Positions 36,229 through 46,962 of a DNA stretch of 64,000 bases are shown here, in pieces. Location of the stretch: contig CANJME010000002.1 of the NCBI GenBank assembly GCA_947475875.1, forward strand, positions 124,001 through 188,000. Reading direction: 5' to 3'. Position numbers and translations under genes: made by a program. The notes under the pieces were generated by a model. The model worked only from the letters and a program-made list of their open reading frames with translations, was not told the origin of the DNA and ran no database searches. Source of the stretch: Caulobacteraceae bacterium (lineage in GTDB: Bacteria > Pseudomonadota > Alphaproteobacteria > Caulobacterales > Caulobacteraceae). The stretch's first letter is position 1, and every line of letters starts with the position of its first letter.

Positions 36229-37041
36229 ATGAATCCGAACAAGGCGCTGTGGGAAAAAGGGGACTTTACGAAGATCGCCGCCGCGATGCGGGAAAGTGGC
36301 GAGGAGCTGGTTGATAGCCTTGGTGTAAAGCCTGGCCTGGATATTCTTGATCTTGGCTGCGGAGACGGCACCACTGCGGTTCCCTCGGCGCGGCGAGGCG
36401 CTAACGTCCTGGGCGTGGACATCGCCCAGAATCTCGTGGCTGCCGGCAACGCGCGCGCAGTTGCGGCGGGATTGTACAACCTTCGTTTCCAGGAAGGCGA
36501 CGCGTCGGACCTGCGGGACCTCGCCGACGAGAGCTTCGACCTTGTGGTGACTATTTTCGGTGCGATGTTTGCGCCGCGCCCGTTCGATGTGGCGAAAGAG
36601 ATGGTGCGAGTCACGCGCAGCGGGGGCCGGATCGTTATGGGGAACTGGATTCCCGGCGATCCAACGCTGATTGCTCAGGTCCTGAAGACGAGCGCCGCCT
36701 ACACCCCGCCCCCGCCTGAGGGGTTCATCAGCCCGGTGACCTGGGGTGTCGAGGACAACGTTCGTGAGCGCTTCGGTGCGGCTGGCGTGCCGGCGGAGAA
36801 CATCGCTTGCGAGCGCGCGACCTATGTCTTCCGCCATCCTGCGCCGCCGCGCGAGCTGCTCCTGACGTTCAAACAATACTACGGCCCGACGATGAATGCG
36901 TTTGACGCGGCGTCAAAGGATGGCAGGGCCGAGCAGCTTGAGACGGAGCTGACGACACTCTTCGAAGAGCATAATCGCGCCGGCGGAGGTAGCACCGAAA
37001 TACCTGCCACTTTCCTCAAGGTGGTCGTCACAAAGCCGTAG
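36229..37041 (+). CDS. SAM-dependent class I methyltransferase
   Basis: A 270 aa Methyltransf_11/25-type protein with SAM-binding motif I ILDLGCGDGTTAVPSA (about 40-55), motif II LGVDIAQN, and the post-motif FDLVVTIFGAMFAPRP. The C-terminal part (about 155-270) may shape the substrate pocket; the substrate is unknown. The ATG at 36229 follows AAGGAAGG at 7 bp, which decides the start over a TTG/ATG upstream. It is flanked by its own short intergenic regions. Confidence 0.88.
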   Translation: MNPNKALWEKGDFTKIAAAMRESGEELVDSLGVKPGLDILDLGCGDGTTAVPSARRGANVLGVDIAQNLVAAGNARAVAAGLYNLRFQEGDASDLRDLADESFDLVVTIFGAMFAPRPFDVAKEMVRVTRSGGRIVMGNWIPGDPTLIAQVLKTSAAYTPPPPEGFISPVTWGVEDNVRERFGAAGVPAENIACERATYVFRHPAPPRELLLTFKQYYGPTMNAFDAASKDGRAEQLETELTTLFEEHNRAGGGSTEIPATFLKVVVTKP

Positions 37042-37109
37042 ACAGCGTCTGCGTTGGGTCGGCTCCTGGGGCGGAGTAGCTGGCATGAGATGGCTTGTGC
37101 GTACGCGCC

Positions 37110-37763
37110 CTAGCCGGCGAATCCCGCCTCGGCGAAATCGACCATCAGGCGGATCTGTGTTTCGACAGGCTCACCACCGGCGCGGCCGCCGGAGACCGAT
37201 CGCAGCCGTTCCAGTTCAATCTCGCGGTTCTGGTGGATCAGCCCCAGCACAAAGTGCAGGCGCCAGTAGATGTCCTGGGGCTTGAGGGCTGGGCAGGCCC
37301 GGGCCAGAGCCTCGGCGAAGCGGGAAAGGGCCGTGACGTCCCGGCGCAGGGCCTCGACCATTTCGGCCGTGCCTTCGCTGCGAGCCCGGATCAGGAACTG
37401 CAGTGAAACGAACCGGGCGCTGTTTGGGTCGGTCCAGCTGACCGGCGGGGTGATCAGCGCCGTCAGGATGGCCCGGAGCGGGGGTGAGCCGGCATGGGCG
37501 GTCTCGGCCTGATGCAGCAGGCGGGCGCGGGCCCGGTTGATCTCGCCCGACCGGGTGCGGAAGATTTCGAAGAGCAGGGCGTCTTTCGAGCCGAAGTGAT
37601 AGTTGATCGCCGCTAGATTGACGCCCGCCTCGGTGGTGATGTCGCGCACCGACACCTCGGCGAAACCCTTCAGCGCAAACAGACGCTCGGCGGTCACGAA
37701 GATGCGGTCGCGGGTGGCGTCACCCGAGGCGGCATCGTCTGTCCTGCGATCCGTCACCGACAC
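37110..37763 (-). CDS. TetR-family transcriptional regulator
   Basis: A 217 aa repressor. The N-terminal HTH (about 18-65; RIFVTAERLFALKGFAEVSVRDITTEAGVNLAAINYHFGSKDAL) is a canonical TetR_N domain; the C-terminal helical half (about 80-210) resembles CecR/YbiH-type (TetR_C_7) ligand domains. GTG start with AGGGGAG 8 bp upstream. It is divergent from DUF3297 with 129 bp between, where CTTGCGC and GCGCAAG form an inverted pair (about 37783-37820). Target and effector unknown. Confidence 0.92.
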   Translation of the reverse strand: MSVTDRRTDDAASGDATRDRIFVTAERLFALKGFAEVSVRDITTEAGVNLAAINYHFGSKDALLFEIFRTRSGEINRARARLLHQAETAHAGSPPLRAILTALITPPVSWTDPNSARFVSLQFLIRARSEGTAEMVEALRRDVTALSRFAEALARACPALKPQDIYWRLHFVLGLIHQNREIELERLRSVSGGRAGGEPVETQIRLMVDFAEAGFAG

Positions 37764-37892
37764 GCTCGCACGCTCCCCTGACCTTGCGCGACTTTAGGGG
37801 GCGAGGCCCAAGGCGCAAGCCGCGATTGGAATATCCGCCGCGCCGCGTTATGGCGTGCGCCTTCAATATGCGTTGCCGATGAGACCTAGCCG

Positions 37893-38141
37893 ATGAGTGA
37901 CACCCTGCCTGACCGCCTCTCGGTCAATCCGGCCAGCCCGTACTATGACGCTGCCCTGCTGGAGCGCGGCGTCGGCGTGATCTTCAAGGGCGTCGATCGC
38001 ACCAATGTTGAGGAATACTGCGTCAGCGAAGGCTGGGTGCGACTGGCCGTGGGCAAGTCCGTCGACCGCAAGGGCAACCCCCTGACGGTGAAGATGCAGG
38101 GCAAGGTCGAGCCTTACCTGCAGGGCGAAGGTGAAAGTTAG
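37893..38141 (+). CDS. DUF3297 family protein
   Basis: A conserved 82 aa protein of unknown function, DUF3297. The hallmark stretches are DRLSVNPASPYYD near the N terminus, GVIFKGVDRTNVEEYCVSEGW and GKSVDRKGNPLTVKMQGKVEPY. It is probably cytoplasmic (no signal). It is a single gene that ends in a 4-bp TTAG overlap with the opposing hydrolase gene. Confidence 0.85.
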   Translation: MSDTLPDRLSVNPASPYYDAALLERGVGVIFKGVDRTNVEEYCVSEGWVRLAVGKSVDRKGNPLTVKMQGKVEPYLQGEGES

Positions 38142-39625
38142 GGAACCTTCGCCGCTCTCGCCTCGGCGACGATCGCCTGGCCATCGGCCCTGGTGAGATA
38201 GCGCTGGCTGACCAGACTGCGGACGCTCGCCTGAACGGCCTTCACGTAGGCGTCGTGGGTCGGATAGAGCGCCTTCAAGCGTTCGGCCGTGAACGGGGTT
38301 TCATGCCCGGCGATCCGGCAGAAGGACGGCCCGGTGGAATTTCCGGCCCAGGTGCTGGTCGGGACATCCAGATAGGGGGTTCTAACCCCGCCCTTGACGT
38401 TGCCGTATTGGTCGAGTGCGCCCGTGTTGCCGCTCATCTGAACGACGGCGCCGGGTGGCGGGACGGTCCCTTTTTCGGCCCAGGCTTCAAGGTTCTGCAG
38501 GATGGCGTTGAAGGGCGCGCGTGAGGGAAAGCGACTGCGGGGGCCCTCGTTGCAGTCCACCGGTGGGGGTGGCTGGCCGCCCTGGGTGATGTCGGCGGGG
38601 CTGGGACCGTAGTACAGCTCATCCGGCGTAGCATGGCCGGCGCCGGAGAGGTCGTAGTCTCGATAACCCTCGGCCCGAGTATTGTTGTCCGGCATGCGGT
38701 TGGGTGCAAAACCGGCGTAGTCGGACTGGGTCATGACGTGCATGACCGGCACACCGACGTGGCTGGGCTTGCGGCGAGGATCGCCGGCGGGGATCGCCGG
38801 GGCGCACTGGTTGATGGCGCCGGGGCCGCCCGAAGTGGCGATCAGATAGCCATCGAACATCGACTTGCCGTCGGCCTTGACCACCAGCGGATGGATGGCG
38901 TTGACGTAGGTGTAGAGAAAGCTGCCGGTCTGGGAGTACCCCCAGCCGTAGAGGTATTTCGCCCGGGTTTTGCGGCCGCCGTAGGTGAACGGGTTGCCGG
39001 CCCCATCGCTGCGGATCCAGGCGCCGACCTGGGTGTTCATGTCCCAAACGAGGCCGTTTTCGGTGGCTTGCGTCTGCTGGCCGGTGGCGGCGCAGTTGAG
39101 CGGATCGCTCGCGGCCCTGGGATTGGCCCAGTTTAGCGGCCCGTAGCGGACGGGATCGAACTTTTTCAGGGTGACAACGGATATGGGTTTGGAGGTCAGG
39201 CCGACCCAGGCGTCGCCCGAGCGCATCAACTGGTCGCGGTGAATGGCCCAGCCGATGTTGAGGTCGATCAAGTTGGTGGGGTTCATCATCTCGACCACCA
39301 CCCGGCCGCTGAACTTGCCGGCGGATTTGGGACGTCGGACGAGAACCCGCGTGGTGTAGGGCGCATCCGCCGTGCGGACGGTCGCACCTGACGGCTGCCA
39401 GTCGTAGACATTGGCCTTGCCGCTGACGAAGAACTCTTCTTCGACGTAGCCTGAGGCCGCGAGGTTTTCGGGCCGCAGCTGGTGGTCCGCCGCGCCGAAC
39501 GGGTGCGAGGTCGCGGTGAGCGGAACCAGCCGCGCCTCAGGGACCGGAGTCGCGGCGGAGGACAGTGTAGGAACCGCCAGGGTGGCGGCCAGCACCACCC
39601 CAGCGGCGATCAGCCCCCTGATCAC
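38138..39625 (-). CDS. Secreted alpha/beta-hydrolase-domain protein coupled to glycerol transporter
   Basis: A 495 aa exported protein (signal peptide 1-24, ending SSAA) of the large alpha/beta hydrolase domain family PF20091. It has GWGYSQTGSFLYTY (nucleophile Ser) and a C-terminal part containing PAPFCRIAGHETPF-like sequence (here PSFCRIAGHETPFT) where His may be catalytic. Substrate unknown. It starts with GTG overlapping the TGA of the transporter binding-protein gene (GTGA at 39622-39625), so its translation is coupled to the glycerol ABC operon. It could release glycerol or another alcohol for uptake; this is inference. Confidence 0.85.
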   Translation of the reverse strand: MIRGLIAAGVVLAATLAVPTLSSAATPVPEARLVPLTATSHPFGAADHQLRPENLAASGYVEEEFFVSGKANVYDWQPSGATVRTADAPYTTRVLVRRPKSAGKFSGRVVVEMMNPTNLIDLNIGWAIHRDQLMRSGDAWVGLTSKPISVVTLKKFDPVRYGPLNWANPRAASDPLNCAATGQQTQATENGLVWDMNTQVGAWIRSDGAGNPFTYGGRKTRAKYLYGWGYSQTGSFLYTYVNAIHPLVVKADGKSMFDGYLIATSGGPGAINQCAPAIPAGDPRRKPSHVGVPVMHVMTQSDYAGFAPNRMPDNNTRAEGYRDYDLSGAGHATPDELYYGPSPADITQGGQPPPPVDCNEGPRSRFPSRAPFNAILQNLEAWAEKGTVPPPGAVVQMSGNTGALDQYGNVKGGVRTPYLDVPTSTWAGNSTGPSFCRIAGHETPFTAERLKALYPTHDAYVKAVQASVRSLVSQRYLTRADGQAIVAEARAAKVP

Positions 39626-41427
39626 TTGTTCCAGCTCTTGATCAGCGTGTCGTAGTCGACGGTTTCACCCTTTGGCCGCTCATTGGCGACCTTGGGATAG
39701 GGCGCGCCGGGCTGGTCGAACCAGTACTGGGCCGTTTGCGGCGCACCCAGCTTGGGTCCGGCGGCGTCCTTCTGGGCGCCGGATTTCTCGAGCCGGTCCA
39801 GCACGTCTTCCTGGGCCGCGCAGAGCGAGTCCATGGCCGCCTGCGGGGTTTTCGCGCCGGAAGCCGCGTCACCGATGTTCTGCCACCACAGCTGCGCCAG
39901 CTTCGGATAGTCGGGCACATTGGTGCCGGTCGGCGTCCATTGCACGCGGGCGGGCGAGCGGTAGAACTCGACCAGGCCGCCCAGCTTGGGCGCTCGGTCG
40001 GTGAAGCTCTGGTGATGGATGGTTGAGTCGCGGATGAAGGTCAGGCCTTCATGGCTCTTCTTCACGTCCACCGTCTTTGAGGTGACGAACTGGGCGTAAA
40101 GCCAGGCGGCCTGAGCCCGGTCAACCGGGGTCGACTTCAGCAAGGTCCAGGCGCCGGCGTCCTGATAACCCAGCTTCATGCCGGGTTGCCAGTAGGCGCC
40201 GTGCGGAGAGGGGGCCATACGCCACTTGGGCGTGCCGTCAGCGTTCATCACCGCGGCCGATTTCACCATGTCTGCGGTGAAGGCGGTGTACCAGAAGATC
40301 TGTTGGGCGACGTTGCCCTGGCCGGGCACCGGGCCGGATTCGGAGAAGGTCATGCCTTGCGCTTCCGGAGGCGCGAAACGCTTCATCCAGTCGAGGTATT
40401 TGGTGATCGAATAGACTGCCGCCGGGCCGTTGGTGTCGCCGCCACGGGCGACGCAGCTGCCCACGGGGTGTTCCTGCGCGTCGACCCGGATGCCCCATTC
40501 ATCAACTGGCCAGCCGTTCGGGCGGCCATTGGTCTTGTCGCCGTTGCCGGCCATGGAGAGCCAGGCGTCGGTGAAACGCCAGCCCAGCGAGGGATCCTTC
40601 TTGCCGTAGTCCATGTGGCCATAAACCTTGTGGCCGGACGCATCGGTGCGGGTGAAGAATTCGGCGATATCCTCATAGGCCGACCAGTTGACCGGAACGC
40701 CCAGTTCGTAGCCGTACCTGGCCTTGAAGTCGGCCTTGTTCTTGGGGTCGTTGAACCAGTCGTAGCGGAACCAGTAGAGGTTGGCGAACTGCTGGTCGGG
40801 CAGCTGGTAGAGCTTGTGATCGGGCGCGGTGGTGAACGAGGCGCCGATGAAGTCCTTCAGGTCGAGGCCCGGGCTGGTGACCGACTTGCCCTCGCCGGCC
40901 ATCCAGTCGGTGAGGTTGCGGGCCTGCTGATAGCGCCAGTGGGTGCCGATCAGGTCGCTGTCGTTGACATAGGCGTCGTAGACGTTCTGGCCGGTCTGCA
41001 TCTGGGTCTGCAGCTTTTCGACGACGTCGCCCTCCTGGATGATGTCGTGCACCACCTTGATGCCGGTGATCGCCGAGAAGGCCGGGGCCAGCACGTGGCT
41101 TTCATAGTCGTGGGTGGTGATGCTCTCGGACACCACGTGGATTTCCATCTTGGCGTCGCGGAAGGGCTTGGCCGCGTCGATGAACCACTGCAGCTCTTTT
41201 TCCTGGTCGGCCCGCGACAGGGTGGAGAGGTCCTTGATCTGATCGTCGAGGAAGGCCTTGCCGGCGTCGATGCCGGTCTTCCCGGCGGCGTCCCAAACCT
41301 TGTAGGCCGAGGCAGGCGCTTCGGCGGCCTTGTTCGCCGTGCCGGCCTTGTTGCAGGCAAACAGCAGCAGCACCGAGGCCGTGACGGCAAAGGCGGTCTT
41401 CAGCGACGACGCCGGACGCAAGGGCAT
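39622..41427 (-). CDS. glpV: Glycerol ABC transporter substrate-binding lipoprotein
   Basis: Extracellular solute-binding protein, 601 aa, of the GlpV type. A lipoprotein signal (LLLFACN, Cys near 22) is followed by an N-terminal extension (about 40-95, ADQEKELQWFIDAAKPFRDAKMEIHVVSE) and the binding lobes (IKVVHDIIQEGDVVEKLQTQMQTGQNVYDAYV, DQQFANLYWFRYDW, GWRFTDAWLSM). The family link to glycerol uptake comes from the R. leguminosarum glpSTPQ(U)V transporter, which has this gene order. The ATG at 41427 has a GGGGAGGA site. Its stop overlaps the hydrolase start. Confidence 0.85.
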   Translation of the reverse strand: MPLRPASSLKTAFAVTASVLLLFACNKAGTANKAAEAPASAYKVWDAAGKTGIDAGKAFLDDQIKDLSTLSRADQEKELQWFIDAAKPFRDAKMEIHVVSESITTHDYESHVLAPAFSAITGIKVVHDIIQEGDVVEKLQTQMQTGQNVYDAYVNDSDLIGTHWRYQQARNLTDWMAGEGKSVTSPGLDLKDFIGASFTTAPDHKLYQLPDQQFANLYWFRYDWFNDPKNKADFKARYGYELGVPVNWSAYEDIAEFFTRTDASGHKVYGHMDYGKKDPSLGWRFTDAWLSMAGNGDKTNGRPNGWPVDEWGIRVDAQEHPVGSCVARGGDTNGPAAVYSITKYLDWMKRFAPPEAQGMTFSESGPVPGQGNVAQQIFWYTAFTADMVKSAAVMNADGTPKWRMAPSPHGAYWQPGMKLGYQDAGAWTLLKSTPVDRAQAAWLYAQFVTSKTVDVKKSHEGLTFIRDSTIHHQSFTDRAPKLGGLVEFYRSPARVQWTPTGTNVPDYPKLAQLWWQNIGDAASGAKTPQAAMDSLCAAQEDVLDRLEKSGAQKDAAGPKLGAPQTAQYWFDQPGAPYPKVANERPKGETVDYDTLIKSWNK

Positions 41428-41459
41428 GGAATCCTCCCCAGGATTTCTTTTATTGATTA

Positions 41460-41496
41460 GGGCTTCGAGCCCGCTTTGAGCCGCTAAACAAAGCGG
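41460..41496 (-). promoter_or_regulatory. Intercistronic hairpins before glpV
   Basis: Two stems between glpU and glpV: CCGCTTTG/CAAAGCGG (41471-41478 with 41489-41496, overlapping the glpU stop) and GGGCT-TCG-AGCCC (41460-41472). No T run follows on the minus strand. They may stabilise the downstream message or set the level of the binding protein relative to the membrane subunits. Confidence 0.45.
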
Positions 41497-41765
41497 AAAA
41501 CCAGCGCTCCGTAAATGGCTGATATCGCCAGCGCGATCCACAGCGAAAGGTCTGTCACTCCGAGCCAGGCCAGATGGATGAAGGCCGAGCCCAAAAGGGT
41601 GATGAACAGCCGGTCGCCGCGATGGGTGTTGAGCCGCAGGATGCCTCGCCGCGGGCCGCCGCCGGGGGCCAGCCGCTCCCATAGCGCCATACCGGCGATG
41701 AGCGTGACGATGACGATGAAGAAGATCGCCGTGGCGCTCGTCCAGGCCATCCACGAGAGGTCCAT
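41484..41765 (-). CDS. glpU: DUF2160 small membrane protein of glycerol transporter
   Basis: A 93 aa protein with three predicted membrane helices (about 8-30, 50-72, 75-92). It matches DUF2160 by its placement and the start MDLSWMAWTSATAIFF and motif RLNTHRGDRLFITLLGSAFIHLAWL. This small gene is a regular part of glycerol ABC operons (called glpU in rhizobia), but its role is unknown. The ATG follows GGGGAGGG within the 3' end of the permease gene; only 2 bp separate it from the permease stop. Confidence 0.85.
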   Translation of the reverse strand: MDLSWMAWTSATAIFFIVIVTLIAGMALWERLAPGGGPRRGILRLNTHRGDRLFITLLGSAFIHLAWLGVTDLSLWIALAISAIYGALVFRFV

Positions 41766-41767
41766 GA

Positions 41768-42581
41768 TCAGACCCTCCCCAGGGCAAAGCCCTTGGCGAT
41801 GTAGTTGCGGACAAACCAGATGACGAGCGCGCCCGGCACGATGGTCAGGATCCCGGCCGCGGCCAGGACGCCCCAGTCCATGCCGGAAGCCGAGACCGTG
41901 CGGGTCATCACTGCGGCGATCGGCTTGGCGTTCACGGTGGTCAGGGTGCGGGCGAGCAGCAGCTCCACCCATGAGAACATGAAGCAGAAGAACGCCGTCA
42001 CCCCGATGCCGCTGGCGATCAGCGGCGTGAAGATGCGGAAGAAGAAGCGGGGGAAGGAATAGCCGTCGATATAGGCCGTCTCGTCGATCTCGCGCGGCAC
42101 GCCGGACATGAACCCTTCCAGGATCCACACCGCCAGCGGCACATTGAAAAGGCAGTGGGCGATGGCGACGGCAATGTGGGTGTCGATCAGCCCGAACGCC
42201 GAATAGAGCTGGAAGAATGGCAGCACGAACACCGCTGGCGGGGCCATGCGGTTGGTGAACAGCCAGAAGAACAGGTGCTTGTCGCCGAGGAACCGGTAGC
42301 GCGAAAACGCGTAGGCGGCGGGCAGGGCCACGGCGAGTGAAATCGCCGTGTTCATAACCACATAGATGATCGAGTTAATGTAACCGTGATACCACGACGG
42401 GTCGGTGAAAATGACCTTGTAATTGGCAAGGGTCGGCGATCTCGGCCACAATGAAAAGCCGCCGGTGATCTCGCCGTTGGTCTTCAGGCTCATGGACGCG
42501 AGCCAGTAAATCGGCACCATCAGGAACAGGATGTAGAGCGTCGGGATCAACCACCCGAGCCTCAACCATCTCTTGTGCGGT

Positions 42582-42592
<11 letters not shown>
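41768..42592 (-). CDS. glpQ: Glycerol ABC transporter permease 2
   Basis: Inner-membrane permease of the MalG type, 274 aa with six helices (first about 12-34). It carries the EAA coupling loop as EIDETAYIDGYSFPRFFFRIFTPL (about residues 180-200), which contacts the ATPases. The start overlaps the end of the other permease by 11 bp. It should form a heterodimer with it. Confidence 0.92.
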
Positions 42593-43435
<843 letters not shown>

Positions 43436-43439
<4 letters not shown>

Positions 43440-44505
43440 GGCTGTGTCCCCAGCCGCCAGGAGTCGGCGAACACGCCCACCTTGCCCGCTTCGATCTGCA
43501 CATGCGGGTCGGCCGGAACCTCGCCGTCTTCGGGCGCGGCGATAACCAGATCAAGGCCTTCGAGCTTGCCGCGCACGATGCGCCGGCGGCCCACGTCCTC
43601 GATGCGGTCGATCCGGATCGGCAGGCCGGTGCGGCCAAGCGTCAGGTGTTCGGGCCGTATGCCCAGTTCAATGGTCTTGCCCGCGGGGATTTTCACGCCG
43701 GCCGGCAGGGCGACCGCCTGACCGCCGATCACGGCCCGGCGGCCGTCGACCTTGATCGGCAGCACGTTCATGCCGGGCGAGCCGATGAAATAGCCGACGA
43801 AGGTGTGAGCCGGCTCGTCGAACAGCTGGGCCGCATCGCCGATCTGCACGATCTCGCCCTCGAACATCACGGCGACTTTGTCAGCGAAGGTCAGCGCCTC
43901 GGTCTGGTCGTGGGTGACATAGATCATGGTTCGCCCGAACTGGCGGTGCAGCTGTTTGAGCTGGCTGCGCAACACCCATTTCATGTGCGGGTCGATGACC
44001 GTCAGCGGCTCGTCGAACAGGATGGCGGCGACGTCGGCGCGCACCAGGCCCCGGCCCAGCGAGATCTTCTGTTTCTGGTCGGCGTTGAGACCGCGCGCCT
44101 TTTTGCCGGCCATGGCGGCGAGGCCGATCATATCCAGCACCTCGGCGACCTTCGCCTTGATCTCGCCGGCCGGGACGCGGCGGTTGCGCAAGGGGAAGGC
44201 CAGGTTCTCGGCCACGGTCATGGTGTCGTAGACGACCGGGAACTGGAACACCTGGGCGATATTCCGACCCTGGGTCGAAAGGTCGGTCACGTCCTGACCG
44301 TCGAAAAGCAGCCGCCCCTCGCTTGGCCGCACGAGGCCGGAGATGATGTTGAGAAGCGTGGTCTTGCCGCAACCGGACGGTCCCAGCAGGGCATAAGCCG
44401 CGCCGTCCTCGAACGTGTGGTGCACTTCTTTCAGGGCGTAGTCGGCTGGCGAGGCCGGATTGGGTCCGTAGGCGTGGCGGATGTGGTCGAGGGTGATGGC
44501 GGCCA

Positions 44506-44506
<1 letters not shown>
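43436..44506 (-). CDS. glpT: Glycerol ABC transporter ATPase with degenerate signature
   Basis: ATPase of the MalK/UgpC type, 356 aa. Walker A is intact (GPSGCGKTT, 42-50, K48), Walker B is intact (LFDEP, D165-E166) and the H loop has H199 in YVTHDQ. The signature motif, normally LSGGQ, reads LNADQ (140-144). The C-terminal regulatory TOBE domain covers about 240-350. It should form a dimer with the other ATPase, whose defects are complementary. Start overlaps that gene's stop by one base. The name glpT follows rhizobial usage and is not the E. coli glycerol-3-phosphate antiporter. Confidence 0.9.
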
Positions 44507-45561
<1,055 letters not shown>

Positions 45562-45591
45562 GCCTCGTTCCACTCCCCGTTTTTCTTTCCG

Positions 45592-45620
45592 GGTATGCGC
45601 AGGAACGCGAGGCCGTGCAA
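45592..45620 (-). promoter_or_regulatory. Candidate promoter of the glycerol transporter operon
   Basis: On the minus strand TTGCAC, 17 bp, CATACC, placed 31 bp ahead of the glpS GTG. The match to a housekeeping promoter is moderate. Confidence 0.3.
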
Positions 45621-45681
45621 GGCGATTTGGCATTGGCGCGGTGGCTTTGTTCCCTTGCGTCGAAAGGCTAGTCTTGCGCGC

Positions 45682-46737
45682 ATGAGCGGATGGAAAGGCG
45701 CATCGTGGCGGCTGACGGGGCTGCTGGCCCTGATCGTGGCGGCCCCAGGGAAAGCGCTGCCGCAAGACCGCCCGCCGCGCTCGGAAATTCCGATCCGTGA
45801 GGTGAGGTTGAGCGACGGGGTTCGACGCTATGGCATCCCGATGACCATAGGCGGGACCGAGGTGCTGGCCGGCATCGACACCGGCGCGGCGGGCCTGCGG
45901 GTGATGCCGGACGCCATTCCCGCCGGCGCCGCGAGGGGGAGCGCGGCGGCGGAATTCTACAATTTCGGTTCCGGCACGCGGCTCGACGGCGTGGCGGGGC
46001 GGGCCGATATCAGGATCGGCGCGCTGTCCGGATCGAGTTCGCTGCACCTGGTCAACAAAGCCGGTTGCATCGCCAGCCGCCCCGGTTGTCCCGGGACTCT
46101 GGGCCTTGGTTACGGCTTTCTCGGTGACGGACTGCCGAGAGAGGGATTTCGCGTCCTGCTCGGCGCAAACATGGGCCGCACCACGATCGACAATCCGCTT
46201 ATCGCCGTCGGCGCGCGCCGCTGGATCATCGAACTGCCCAGGCCCGGCGACACGGCGCCCGGGAGACTGGTCATCAATCCGAGCGATGAGGAGATCAAAG
46301 ACTTCGTGATGTTACGTCTGGTCGGCGGCTTTCGCGAGGAGGAGGGCGGGGGGCTTCACGATTCCGTCCAGGGCTGCCTGACCAGCGAGACCAGCCGGTC
46401 GCGGGCCTGCGGACCTGTCGCGCTCGACACCGGCGCCTATTCGGTGCGGGTGCTGAACAGCAGCCTCGGCCAGACGCCCTGGCCCAGCGGGGCGCCCATG
46501 ACTCTGGAGTTCACCGATGAAACCCGCAGGGCAGCCGTCACGGTCCGTATGGTCGTTGGCCGGGAGATGCAGTCGCTGTTCTACGGAACCGCGCCGCGGC
46601 GCGAGACCATCATTGAAGCCGGCGTCGCCCCCTATTTCGCCTATACGGTGCTTTACGACCCCGTCCGTCGGATGATGGGGTTCAAGGTGCGAGCCCCGTT
46701 CGATGGCGGCCCGGCCGGGAATCCGCCGCCACCCTGA
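45682..46737 (+). CDS. Secreted aspartic-protease-like protein with two DTG motifs
   Basis: A 351 aa protein with a signal peptide (about 1-27). It contains GIDTGAAGLRVM (D66) and ALDTGAYSVRVL (D249), two DTGA-type motifs about 183 residues apart, each after hydrophobic residues and before hydrophobic strands. That is the layout of a two-lobed pepsin-like aspartic protease. Between them lie a glycine-rich part (LGLGYGFLGDGLP) and paired cysteines at about 129/136 and 232/243. Pepsin-like proteins are rare in bacteria; it might instead be an inactive relative. Divergent from the glycerol operon (120 bp). The ATG was chosen because it heads the signal peptide. Confidence 0.7.
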   Translation: MSGWKGASWRLTGLLALIVAAPGKALPQDRPPRSEIPIREVRLSDGVRRYGIPMTIGGTEVLAGIDTGAAGLRVMPDAIPAGAARGSAAAEFYNFGSGTRLDGVAGRADIRIGALSGSSSLHLVNKAGCIASRPGCPGTLGLGYGFLGDGLPREGFRVLLGANMGRTTIDNPLIAVGARRWIIELPRPGDTAPGRLVINPSDEEIKDFVMLRLVGGFREEEGGGLHDSVQGCLTSETSRSRACGPVALDTGAYSVRVLNSSLGQTPWPSGAPMTLEFTDETRRAAVTVRMVVGREMQSLFYGTAPRRETIIEAGVAPYFAYTVLYDPVRRMMGFKVRAPFDGGPAGNPPPP

Positions 46738-46962
46738 CCGCCCTCATTATGGCGCATTGCGCGCCTAGGGCTGGAAGGTCCATATGTCAGCCGAACGACT
46801 CAGGCCACCAGAGACCGGAGCCGCCTTTTGCGAAGGGGCGGACGCTTCTGCCCACAATTCGCCGAGCTGAACACCTGGACCCGCGCGGACGTAAGCGCGG
46901 GACCGGAACCCTGGTAACCCGCGCCGACCCGCCAGCTCAGCGGCGCACCATGAGAGTCTGTA

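Noticed and set aside
40186-41460. Plus-strand open frame of about 420 codons opposite glpV
   Set aside because: Antisense shadow of a gene with clear solute-binding features.
46738-46962. Short frames and a GC hairpin between the aspartic-protease-like gene and the desaturase
   Set aside because: No coding signal; the hairpin lacks a T run, so it is not called a terminator.
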